Source of the DNA: Agrobacterium tumefaciens
GTDB taxonomy: Bacteria; Pseudomonadota; Alphaproteobacteria; Rhizobiales; Rhizobiaceae
Direction of reading: 5' to 3'
Length of the DNA stretch: 64,000 nucleotides
NCBI GenBank assembly: GCA_017744915.1
Contig: JAGIAH010000001.1
Location: 682,001 to 746,000 of the forward strand
Part shown: piece after piece, positions 1-7,501 of the stretch
Numbering within the stretch: the stretch's first letter is position 1
Layout: each line of letters starts with the position of its first letter
Notes under the pieces: generated by a model
Databases searched by the model: none
Seen by the model: only the letters and a program-made list of their open reading frames with translations
What the model was told of the DNA's origin: nothing
Translations under genes and position numbers: made by a program

Positions 1-674
1 TTCGCACCACCGAAAGGCGCTATCGCCCCGGTCTTGGCCGCCCGAGGGTCGGTGGTCGGGTGGCCTTCAGCGTCCATGGCCCAGCCAGACGGGATCGGCA
101 CTCCGCGCATTGCGTGATTGTTGATCTTGCCCATGGAAACGACACTGGTAGCGAGATCGAGCACGAAAGGCCGGTCACCAGAGGGAATACCGATTGCGAT
201 GGGATTGGTGCCGAGCATTGCCTGCGTCCCGCCGAAGGGATGCACGAGCGCCTCGCTGGTCGACATGACGATGCCGATCAGGCCGTCCCTTGCGGCGGCC
301 TCCGCATAATAGGCCAGCATACCGATGTGATTGGCGTTGCGGATGGCAGCGACAGCGATTCCCGTCTCGCTCAGCACGCTTCGCACGGTCCGCATCGTGT
401 GCATTACCACCACGGGTCCGAGGCCACGGTCGCCGTCAACGCTGAGAAAGGATTTCCTGCGCCATGTCGCGGTCCCTTGTGCCCGGGCGTCTGCAATTCC
501 CTTGTCCAACCGGGAAAGGATGAGCGGCAGCCGTTGCAAGCCATGCGAAGGCAGCCCGCGCAACTCAGCCTCGATAAGCAGATCGGCCTGGAGGCGAGCA
601 CTGTCAGGCGGGACGCCCCGTCCTTCGAGCAGGGCCGTTGCCAGACGCCGGAGCCGTTCCGGTTGCAGCTTCAT
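1..674 (-). CDS. Malate/L-lactate (Ldh2-type) dehydrogenase, 3' end outside window
   Basis: Reading the minus strand from ATG at 674 gives 224 open codons that run off the left edge, so only the N-terminal two thirds is visible. The protein starts MKLQPERLRRL and contains the family signatures LRGLPSHGLQRLP (about residues 39-51), NANHIGMLAYYAE (about 114-126) and LGTNPIAIGIPSG, which define the NAD(P)-dependent malate/lactate/sulfolactate/ureidoglycolate dehydrogenase fold (Ldh2/AllD/ComC). An AGGA ribosome site lies 7 nt upstream. The substrate cannot be told from this part. It diverges from a GntR regulator and a ribose-type ABC importer, so it probably oxidises a 2-hydroxy acid linked to the imported compound (inference). 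The competing plus-strand frames here are shadows. Confidence 0.85.
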   Translation of the reverse strand, partial: MKLQPERLRRLATALLEGRGVPPDSARLQADLLIEAELRGLPSHGLQRLPLILSRLDKGIADARAQGTATWRRKSFLSVDGDRGLGPVVVMHTMRTVRSVLSETGIAVAAIRNANHIGMLAYYAEAAARDGLIGIVMSTSEALVHPFGGTQAMLGTNPIAIGIPSGDRPFVLDLATSVVSMGKINNHAMRGVPIPSGWAMDAEGHPTTDPRAAKTGAIAPFGGA

Positions 675-680
675 CTTAAA

Positions 681-740
681 ATCCTATATCAGATCATATA
701 CGATATTGTATTTGACATACGATATCTTATTTGTAACAAA
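681..740. promoter_or_regulatory. Divergent promoter with two operator-like dyads
   Basis: The AT-rich 100 bp between the dehydrogenase and the GntR gene holds ATACGATATTGTAT (698-711) and ATACGATATCTTAT (717-730). They match at 12 of 14 positions and their starts are 19 bp apart. The first copy is a near-perfect dyad. A TTGACA hexamer (712-717) lies between them and could be the -35 element of the rightward promoter, with a weak TAACAA 16 nt downstream. The arrangement fits autorepression by the adjacent FCD-family regulator, but no binding data are available. Confidence 0.6.
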
Positions 741-774
741 TGCCGACGTGTCAAGAAGCAATTGGAGAGTGAAA

Positions 775-1461
775 GTGGCATTTACGGCGGAACGGGAGGC
801 GAAAGCGGCAAGCATTCGCCCGAGCAGCGTGGTCGATGGCGTTTACGACAACATCTACCATCGGCTGATGTCCCTGGAGATCGCGCCCGGCGCGCGTATT
901 CCGATCGATGTGCTGGCCCGCGAAATCGGCGTCTCCCAAACGCCGATCCGCGAAGCCTTGAGCCGTCTCGAGCGTGAAGGGCTTGTGCGCAAGGAGCATC
1001 TGGTCGGTTACAGCGCGGCGCCGCAGTGGACGAAAAAGCAGTTCGAGGATCTTTATGCCTTCCGTCTTCTGGTCGAGCCGGAAGCCGCAAGGCTCGCAAC
1101 TCTCAACATGACCCCCGAGGCGTTGCGGCAGCTTGAAAATTCCGCAGCGGATATGGGCAATGGCGAGGCACCGGTTGACCGCAACACGCGGTATTCGCGC
1201 TTTGCCCGTGCGGACGCACAATTCCACGACAAGATTCTCAAGATTGCCGGAAACGATGTGATCCGCAGTACACTGTCGAACCAGCATGTCCATCTGCACA
1301 TCTTCCGGCTGATGTTTCATACACGCGTGACGCAGGAGGCTCTCGAGGAGCACGAGAATTTGCTTGCGGCATTTCGGTCTGGTGATCCGCAGGCGGCGGT
1401 CGATGCCATGCGCATCCATATCGAACGTTCGCGCGACCGGTTGCTTTCGGCTTTCGAATGA
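775..1461 (+). CDS. GntR/FCD-family transcriptional regulator
   Basis: This 228-residue protein has an N-terminal winged helix (IPIDVLAREIGVSQTPIREALSRLEREGLV, about residues 40-69 in segments) followed by an all-helical FCD ligand domain with the metal-site-like pieces FRLLVEPEAA, DAQFHDKIL and EEHENLLAAF. The frame is open far upstream to 331, but that part lies over the divergent dehydrogenase and is not plausible. GTG at 775 is chosen because GGAG at 764-767 sits 7 nt before it; GTG at 769 is the alternative. The stop overlaps the next ATG (ATGA at 1458), so it is cotranscribed with the ABC importer. It probably senses the imported acid or sugar and acts at the dyads upstream (inference). 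Confidence 0.85.
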   Translation: MAFTAEREAKAASIRPSSVVDGVYDNIYHRLMSLEIAPGARIPIDVLAREIGVSQTPIREALSRLEREGLVRKEHLVGYSAAPQWTKKQFEDLYAFRLLVEPEAARLATLNMTPEALRQLENSAADMGNGEAPVDRNTRYSRFARADAQFHDKILKIAGNDVIRSTLSNQHVHLHIFRLMFHTRVTQEALEEHENLLAAFRSGDPQAAVDAMRIHIERSRDRLLSAFE

Positions 1462-3056
1462 ACGCGGTCCTGTCGCCCCACCCCCTGGCGTCGCCGGAAA
1501 GTCCGGCGGTCGCAACCCTTCGGGCCGATGGGCTTTGTAAAGCCTATGGCCCGATCACCGTCCTGTCGGACCTGACGCTCGATGTCCGCGCCGGAGAGGT
1601 TCACGCCATCATCGGCGAAAACGGCGCCGGCAAGTCAACGCTGATGAAGCTGTTGTCCGGTCACGTCGCGCCGACGGAAGGCCGGCTGTTCATGGATGGC
1701 CAGCCGGTAGAGTTTCGCAACGCAGTGGAAGCGGAAAACGCCGGCATCGTGCTGGTGCATCAGGAAATCCTGCTCGCCGCGGACCTTACGGTTGCGGAAA
1801 ACCTGTTTCTTGGACGTGAAGTCGGCCGTGGCCCGATGGTCGATGACCGGGCGATGAACCGCCGCACGGCCGAGCTGCTGGCAAGGGTCGGCTCGACGGC
1901 GCGCCCGCGTGACCGTGTCAGTGAATTGCCGCTTGCCCAGCGCCAGCTTGTGCAGATTGCACGTGCACTTCTCGACGACCGCAAGGTCGTCATTCTGGAC
2001 GAGCCGACGGCGGTTCTGGCCAATGACGAGGTCACGGCGCTGCTCGATATCGTCAGGAGGCTGCGCGATCACGGTGTGGCGGTTCTTTATATCTCCCATC
2101 GTCTGGATGAGGTGCAGGCGCTTGCCGACCGCATCACCGTCCTGCGGGACGGCTGCATGATCGGCACCTGGCCGGCCGCCGGCCTCAGCCAGCGTGAAAT
2201 GGCCGAACTCATGGTCGGGCGGGAACTGGAGATGCTTTATCCCCACAAACGCCCGCCTGCGGAAGGCGCGCCCATTCTCTCGGTCACGGATCTGGCGGTC
2301 GACCACGGCGCAGAAACCGCGAGCTTCAGCGTCCGTCCCGGGGAGGTGCTCGGCATCGGCGGCATGATTGGGGCCGGGCGTACCGAACTGATCGAAGGGC
2401 TGATGGGCCTTCGTCCGTCACGGGCAGGCAACGTCATCCTCAACGGCAAGGAGATCAAACACCGCTCGGTCCGAACGATGATGGAGGCTGGCCTTGTCTA
2501 CCTGACTGAGGATCGAAAGGGAAAGGGCCTGCTTCTGGAGGAGAAGCTTGGCCCCAACCTGACGCTTCAGGCACTGGATACCGTCAATCCGCGCGCGGTT
2601 CTCGACAAGCGGCGCGAGCTTTCCCGCCTCGCGGATGCCGTGGCGGACTACGATATCCGCGTCCGGTCGCTGCGGCTGGAAGCTGGAAAACTTTCGGGAG
2701 GCAACCAGCAGAAGCTGCTGCTCGCCAAGGTCATGCTTACCGACCCTTCGGTGGTGATCATCGACGAACCGACACGCGGCATCGACATCGGCAACAAGAG
2801 CCAGATCTACGAATTCATCGACGCGATGGTGCGGGGAGGCAAGGCCTGCATCGTCATCTCGTCGGAAATGTCGGAACTGGTGGGGCTCGCCGACCGCGTT
2901 CTCGTGATGCGGGCCGGCAGGATCGTCGCCGAACTTTTCGGCGCTGAAATCAATGAGGAAAATGTCGTCTACGCCGCCACGGTCGGTGGACGCGACGTCG
3001 TCGGGGAGGACGAACATGACCGCAGCGACAGCAACAACGACAATCATACCCGTTGA
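1458..3056 (+). CDS. Ribose/sugar-type ABC importer ATPase (two ABC domains)
   Basis: 532 residues with the RbsA/XylG layout: two fused ABC domains. Domain 1 has an intact Walker A (GENGAGKST), the usual divergent signature (LPLAQRQLVQ) and Walker B VVILDEPTA. Domain 2 has the degenerate P-loop typical of this class (GGMIGAGRTEL), a good signature LSGGNQQK and Walker B VVIIDEPTRGID. It would energise import through the permease encoded next; the 3' end overlaps that gene by 41 nt, because the permease ATG at 3016 has its own GGGGAGGA site. The substrate is not predictable from the ATPase. Confidence 0.93.
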   Translation: MNAVLSPHPLASPESPAVATLRADGLCKAYGPITVLSDLTLDVRAGEVHAIIGENGAGKSTLMKLLSGHVAPTEGRLFMDGQPVEFRNAVEAENAGIVLVHQEILLAADLTVAENLFLGREVGRGPMVDDRAMNRRTAELLARVGSTARPRDRVSELPLAQRQLVQIARALLDDRKVVILDEPTAVLANDEVTALLDIVRRLRDHGVAVLYISHRLDEVQALADRITVLRDGCMIGTWPAAGLSQREMAELMVGRELEMLYPHKRPPAEGAPILSVTDLAVDHGAETASFSVRPGEVLGIGGMIGAGRTELIEGLMGLRPSRAGNVILNGKEIKHRSVRTMMEAGLVYLTEDRKGKGLLLEEKLGPNLTLQALDTVNPRAVLDKRRELSRLADAVADYDIRVRSLRLEAGKLSGGNQQKLLLAKVMLTDPSVVIIDEPTRGIDIGNKSQIYEFIDAMVRGGKACIVISSEMSELVGLADRVLVMRAGRIVAELFGAEINEENVVYAATVGGRDVVGEDEHDRSDSNNDNHTR

Positions 3057-4017
3057 CGAGGGCAACCGCATCCGCTGGGCGGATCTGGCACCCTTCATCG
3101 CGCTCGCCGTGATCGTCCTCATCGGCGCGCTGGTGAACTCCAATTTCGTGGCGTCGGCCAACCTGATCAACGTCATCACACGCAGCGCCTTCGTCGCCAT
3201 CATCGCCGTCGGAGCGACCTTCGTGATCTCGTCAGGCGGTCTCGACCTGTCGGTCGGCTCCATGATGGCCTTCGTGACCGGCATCATGATCATGGTAATG
3301 AACCATCTCGCCCCGTCTTTCGGCGGCTGGGCCATCCCGATGGGAGCGGGCGTGGCGCTGATGGTCGGTGCGCTCTGCGGACTGTTCAATGGCCTGATCG
3401 TGACGGTGGGACGCATCGAGCCCTTCATCGTGACGCTCGGCACAATGGGGATTTTCCGCGCCTTCATCACCTTCATGACGAATGGCGGTTCGCTGCCCAT
3501 CGACCGTGGTCTGCGCGAAGCCTATCGGCCGGTCTATTTCGGCAGCATTTTCGGCATTCCCTATCCGGTGCTCATTACCTTCGTCGTCGTCATGATCGGC
3601 GCGTTCCTGCTTTACAAAACCAAATATGGCCGCCGCCTGACATCGGCCGGCTCCAATGTCGAGGTCGCGCGCTTTTCCGGCGTCAACGTCGCGGCCGTGC
3701 GCACCGGCGCCTACGTCATTCAAGGTGTCTGCGTGGCGATTGCGGCGATCTGTTACGTGCCGCGCCTGGGTGCAGCGACGCCGACGACCGGACAGCTGTG
3801 GGAACTGCAGGTCATCACCGCCGTCGTGATCGGCGGCACCCTTCTTCGCGGCGGGCGTGGGCGCATCGGCGGCACGGTGGCCGGCGCGCTCATTCTCGAG
3901 GTCATCGCCAACGTCATGGTCCTCTCGGACATGGTCTCGGAATACCTCGTCGCCGCCGTACAGGGTGCGATCATCATCATCGCCATGCTGGCGCACCGCT
4001 TTACTGCCAACCGCTGA
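3016..4017 (+). CDS. Ribose/sugar-type ABC importer permease
   Basis: 333 residues, highly hydrophobic, with about 8-10 membrane segments and the RbsC-family signatures GATFVISSGGLDLSVGSMMA (about residues 61-80) and VIGGTLLRGGRGRIGGTVAGA near the C-terminus. An upstream in-frame start at 2953 is possible, but ATG 3016 is preceded by GGGGAGGA with a spacing of 5 nt and gives the normal family length. Only one permease gene is present, so the channel is expected to be a homodimer. It is followed after 30 bp by the binding protein. Confidence 0.93.
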   Translation: MTAATATTTIIPVDEGNRIRWADLAPFIALAVIVLIGALVNSNFVASANLINVITRSAFVAIIAVGATFVISSGGLDLSVGSMMAFVTGIMIMVMNHLAPSFGGWAIPMGAGVALMVGALCGLFNGLIVTVGRIEPFIVTLGTMGIFRAFITFMTNGGSLPIDRGLREAYRPVYFGSIFGIPYPVLITFVVVMIGAFLLYKTKYGRRLTSAGSNVEVARFSGVNVAAVRTGAYVIQGVCVAIAAICYVPRLGAATPTTGQLWELQVITAVVIGGTLLRGGRGRIGGTVAGALILEVIANVMVLSDMVSEYLVAAVQGAIIIIAMLAHRFTANR

Positions 4018-4047
4018 AAACAGCACTGACTTCAAAAGGAGGAGAAA

Positions 4048-5016
4048 ATGAAGTCTATTATCCAGAAAGCCGGACTGTTGTTATCAACTGCCGCATTGGC
4101 CCTTGTCCTGCCTCTTGGCGGTGCTCAGGCCGAAGACAAGAAGGTGACGATCGCCGTGTCGATCCCCGCCGCGACGCATGGATGGACGGGGGGAGTCGTC
4201 TATCATGCCGAACAGGCCGAAAAGGAAATCGAGGCCGCCTTCCCGAACATCGACGTGGTGCTGTCGACGGCGGCTTCGGCCACCGCGCAGGTCTCGGCGC
4301 TTGAGGATCTTTCGGCAAGCCGCAAACTCGATGCGCTCGTCATCCTGCCCTTCACGTCCGAGGAACTGACCGGCCCGGTAGAGCAGATCAAGCAGAAGGG
4401 CACCTTCATTTCCGTCGTTGACCGTGGTCTGACCGATCCGAGCGTGCAGGATCTTTATGTCGCCGGCGACAACATCGCGGTCGGCGCCAACACGGCCCAC
4501 TGGCTCGTGGACAAGCTGGGTGGCGAGGGCCAGATCGTCGTGTTGCGCGGCATCCCGACTGTCATCGACGACGAGCGCATCAAGGGCTTCTCTGACGTCG
4601 TCAACAAGAGCAATATCAAGACCCTCGACATCCAGTATGCCAACTGGAACCAGGACGAAGCCTTCAAGCTGATGCAGGATTATCTGGCGAAATATCCGAA
4701 GATCGATGCCGTCTGGGCCAATGACGACGACATGCTACTCGGCGTTCTCGAGGCTGTCGACAATGCCGGACGCAAGGACATCAAATATGCTCTCGGCGGC
4801 AACGGCATGAAGCAGGTCATCGAGATGGTGAAGGAGAAGAACGTGCGCACGCCGATCTCGACACCTTACCCGCCATCGATGATCAAGTCGGCAATATATA
4901 TGACGGCCGCGCAGTTCAACGGACAGGCGCCGGTGCGGGGTTCGTTCCTGCTCGGAGCGCCGCTGATCACGCCGGAAAATGCCGATCAGTTCTATTTCCC
5001 CAATTCCCCATTCTGA
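4048..5016 (+). CDS. Periplasmic sugar-binding protein (RbsB-like, type 1 fold)
   Basis: 322 residues with a clear Sec signal peptide: basic MKSIIQK, a hydrophobic run, then cleavage near AQAEDKK (about residues 27-28). The mature part has the peripla_BP_4 pattern: AVSIPAATHGWTGG at the start, ALVILPFTSEELTGPVEQ, VDRGLTDP and AVWANDDDMLLGVLEAV. AAGGAGGAG precedes the ATG by 5 nt. It determines the specificity of the importer. The ligand is unknown; a hydroxy acid or small sugar is suggested by the divergent dehydrogenase (inference). It is followed immediately by a strong stem-loop. Confidence 0.92.
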   Translation: MKSIIQKAGLLLSTAALALVLPLGGAQAEDKKVTIAVSIPAATHGWTGGVVYHAEQAEKEIEAAFPNIDVVLSTAASATAQVSALEDLSASRKLDALVILPFTSEELTGPVEQIKQKGTFISVVDRGLTDPSVQDLYVAGDNIAVGANTAHWLVDKLGGEGQIVVLRGIPTVIDDERIKGFSDVVNKSNIKTLDIQYANWNQDEAFKLMQDYLAKYPKIDAVWANDDDMLLGVLEAVDNAGRKDIKYALGGNGMKQVIEMVKEKNVRTPISTPYPPSMIKSAIYMTAAQFNGQAPVRGSFLLGAPLITPENADQFYFPNSPF

Positions 5017-5024
5017 TCCGAAAC

Positions 5025-5048
5025 GGTGCCCGGCCGGCTCCGGGCACC
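5025..5048 (+). other. Intercistronic stem-loop after binding-protein gene
   Basis: A perfect 9-bp stem, GGTGCCCGG (5025-5033) and CCGGGCACC (5040-5048), with a 6-nt loop begins 9 nt after the binding-protein stop. No T tract follows, so it is more likely a 3' mRNA stabiliser or partial attenuator than a full terminator. The DJ-1 gene continues in the same direction 32 nt downstream. Confidence 0.7.
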
Positions 5049-5079
5049 ACCCAAAATCAATGACAACAGGAGACATGAC

Positions 5080-5667
5080 ATGAGTGGCAAGAAAATCCTC
5101 ATGCTGACAGGCGAGTTCACCGAGGAATATGAAATCTTCGTGTTTCAGCAGGGGATGGAAGCGGTGGGCCACACAGTCCACGTCATCTGCCCCGACAAGA
5201 AGGCCGGTGACCGCATCAAGACCTCGCTGCACGATTTCGAGGGCGACCAGACCTATACGGAAAAACTCGGCCACTATGCCGATATCAACAAGACGTTTTC
5301 CGAAGTCCGGGTCGAGGATTATGATGCGGTCTATGCCGCCGGCGGTCGCGGTCCGGAATATATCCGCACCGACAAGCGCGTTCAGGCCATGGTTCGCCAT
5401 TTTCACGAGACCGGCAAGCCGATCTTCACCATCTGCCATGGTGTGCAGATCCTGATGGCCGTGCCGGGCGTGCTCAAGGGCCGGAAGGTCGCGGGTCTCG
5501 GCGCCTGCGAGCCTGAGGTGACGGCCGTCGGTGGCATCTATATCGACGTGAAGCCCACCGAAGCCCATGTCGACGGGAACCTGGTTTCGGCCAAGGGCTG
5601 GACCGGGCTTGCCGCATTCATGCGCGAATGCCTGAACGTGCTGGGTACCAAGATCACACACAGCTAG
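5080..5667 (+). CDS. DJ-1/PfpI-family protein (class I glutamine amidotransferase-like)
   Basis: 195 residues. The fold is shown by KKILMLTGEFTEEYE with the conserved Glu of the active site, AVYAAGGRGPEYI and the nucleophile elbow FTICHGVQIL, which places the catalytic Cys at residue 119 followed by His120. ATG 5080 is used because ACAGGAG lies just upstream; the frame stays open to 5026 but that part falls in the stem-loop. The family includes proteases, glyoxalase III-like enzymes and isocyanide hydratases, so the reaction is not predictable. Co-transcription with the importer suggests it acts on the imported compound or on a reactive aldehyde derived from it (inference). Confidence 0.85.
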   Translation: MSGKKILMLTGEFTEEYEIFVFQQGMEAVGHTVHVICPDKKAGDRIKTSLHDFEGDQTYTEKLGHYADINKTFSEVRVEDYDAVYAAGGRGPEYIRTDKRVQAMVRHFHETGKPIFTICHGVQILMAVPGVLKGRKVAGLGACEPEVTAVGGIYIDVKPTEAHVDGNLVSAKGWTGLAAFMRECLNVLGTKITHS

Positions 5668-5869
5668 CCGCCAATGAACAGCAACGCGGCCGCTGGGTAT
5701 CCGCCCGGCGGCTAAGGTTCGGCCTTCCGGGCCTCAATTGGAGAAGGCTCACGAAGTCCCGAGGTCCATATCGACGGCATTCGACACCATTCATGTTGCA
5801 GCCTGCCCGGATAGCCGAAACGGCGGCATCGGACGACGTGATGCCCGGGGAACCTATGGCGTTTCGGCC

Positions 5870-6120
5870 AACGGTCTCTCTAAGGCCAGGTCATCCATTG
5901 GCGCGGGCCGTGGAGGAACTTCGAAGCGATGGAATTCGCCATTTTGGAACAGAGCGGCTGGTTCAACCACCGACGCCTCCTGGAGCCCACCGAAAACATA
6001 CCGTCAGCCGGAGCCCCGGAGCCGAAACGCCGAAACGTAGCATGACGTCATTCTGGACGCGCCAGCCATGGCTGCATGACTTAAACCAAATGGCCTCCGG
6101 CAAACCCGGTGTGGTTCGCC
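5870..6120 (+). pseudogene. Remnant of an IS3-family transposase (OrfB C-terminus)
   Basis: Translating in shifting frames recovers the conserved end of IS3-type OrfB. NGLSKA is read from 5870. Frame 5896 then gives HWRGPWRNFEAMEFAILE and continues GWFNHRRLLEPTENIP before a stop at 6043-6045. A third piece from 6068 reads MAA, stop, LKPNGLRQTRCGS. Intact relatives read NGLYKAEVI, RGPWRNFEAVEFATLEWVDWFNHRRLLEPIGNIPPAEAE and LKPNGLRQTRGGS. At least two frameshifts and an in-frame stop show it is dead, and no OrfA or terminal inverted repeat was identified. It fills most of the 486-bp gap between the DJ-1 and EAL genes; 5668-5869 shows nothing recognisable apart from an 8-bp inverted repeat (TAGCCGCC 5665-5672 with GGCGGCTA 5707-5714). 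Confidence 0.8.
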
Positions 6121-6153
6121 TTGTCGTTTAAGGCCGGCCTTGGACGATTCAGA

Positions 6154-7356
6154 CTAGATAAGGTTTGCCTTGAGCCGATTTTCTTCGGTAACGTCGATCG
6201 AGACTATCGAATAGCCGATCTCCTTGCCGCCGAGGTCGAGAACCCTGGTATTAATGACTTGAATGTCGCGGGTTCCGACAACATATTCCCGAATGACCGG
6301 TTCACCTGTTGCCGCTGCTTCCATCAGCACCGTGATGACTGATTCCAGCACCTCACCTTCCAAGAGGTCATAGATCGTCTTGCCTTCAATTTCCGCGCCG
6401 GTCAGACCCAGTATGCTGCCAAAGCGATCATTGACGCGGACGTGCCTAAAGTCCATGTCCAGGAAACACAGCCCGACCGGTGCTTGCTCATAGAGGCTGG
6501 CAAGTTGGTGGAATTGCTGGAACGGCGAGGTATCTAAGGATCGGCCGCTTGCGTCGACGACACCCCGGCGATTGAGCTTGCAGAGTGCTTGGTGGGCCGG
6601 CAAGCCCTTGCTGTAAAGCCATCCCTGCGCAAGATCGCAACCGAGATTGCGCAAGATGGATTCTTCGTCCGCAGTTTCGACTCCTTCGGCAACGACGGTC
6701 ATGCCCAGGCTTTGGCCAAGGCCGATCACTGCCGCCGCGATCCGGCGCTTGCTCGGTTCGACGTCGAGTGTGCTCACGAAACGTTTGTCGATCTTCAGCT
6801 TATGAAAGGGGAAGGATTCCAGGCGGGCAAGGCTGGAATAGCCAGTCCCGAAATCATCAATGCCGATCTTTACGCCGAGGGCGTTCAGTTTATGCAGGGT
6901 TCTATAAGCCTGATCATCGTCGGAGAGCAACGACCCTTCGGTGACTTCCAGCTCTACCCGATTCATCGGGAAACCAGTGGTAGCGATGATTTCGGAAAGA
7001 CGGTGCGGAAAATCCTCGTTTGTGAGTTGAAGCGGCGAGATATTGAAGGCGAGCGAGAATTGGCCTGGCCAGCCGGTGGCCTCGCGGCAGGCACGGCTTA
7101 TAAGGGCGTCCGAAAGGATATCTATCAGCCCATATTGCTCCAGACGCGGAATGAAGGTCATGGGGCTTATTTCAGCGGTACTCGGTTCGCCCCAGCGGGC
7201 CAGGATTTCAAAGCCAGCGACGTTGCCAGATCGAATATCCACGATCGGTTGAAAGGCCGGCCACACATGTCCTTGATCGATGCCGGCCATGAGCAGCTTG
7301 TGCAGAGCGGTCTTGCCGGCGGTTTCGACTGTGGCGATTTCAGGATTACTTTGCAT
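6154..7356 (-). CDS. EAL-domain cyclic-di-GMP phosphodiesterase with C-terminal PAS
   Basis: 400 residues, no signal peptide or membrane segment, so cytosolic. An EAL domain (about residues 20-260) carries FEILARWG (EAL variant EIL, catalytic Glu50 and Arg present), the metal-ligand block ELEVTEGSLL, DDFGTGYSSL, the KLKID lysine and AEGVET. All key residues of active phosphodiesterases appear to be kept. A PAS domain follows (about residues 280-395, with APVGLCFLDMDFRHVRVNDRF). The usual order is sensor first, so the C-terminal PAS is less common. It probably hydrolyses cyclic-di-GMP in response to a cytosolic cue. Not in an operon; the chemoreceptor gene lies 146 bp upstream on the same strand. 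Confidence 0.9.
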   Translation of the reverse strand: MQSNPEIATVETAGKTALHKLLMAGIDQGHVWPAFQPIVDIRSGNVAGFEILARWGEPSTAEISPMTFIPRLEQYGLIDILSDALISRACREATGWPGQFSLAFNISPLQLTNEDFPHRLSEIIATTGFPMNRVELEVTEGSLLSDDDQAYRTLHKLNALGVKIGIDDFGTGYSSLARLESFPFHKLKIDKRFVSTLDVEPSKRRIAAAVIGLGQSLGMTVVAEGVETADEESILRNLGCDLAQGWLYSKGLPAHQALCKLNRRGVVDASGRSLDTSPFQQFHQLASLYEQAPVGLCFLDMDFRHVRVNDRFGSILGLTGAEIEGKTIYDLLEGEVLESVITVLMEAAATGEPVIREYVVGTRDIQVINTRVLDLGGKEIGYSIVSIDVTEENRLKANLI

Positions 7357-7501
7357 GGCACTGGCGCTCTATTTGCATGGCGGGTTGTTTCAACGATCGT
7401 GATCTACCCGGCCCCTCGCGATCTGGTCGAACGGAGAGTGCTGGCCAAGCGGGAGGGCGACGGCCTCCAAACCCCGCCCGCAGCGCTATACTGTTCATTC
7501 A

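Noticed and set aside
331..774. N-terminal extension of the GntR regulator frame back to 331
   Set aside because: The extension overlaps the divergent Ldh2-type dehydrogenase, whose sequence is clearly conserved, and the operator region. A ribosome site supports GTG 775.
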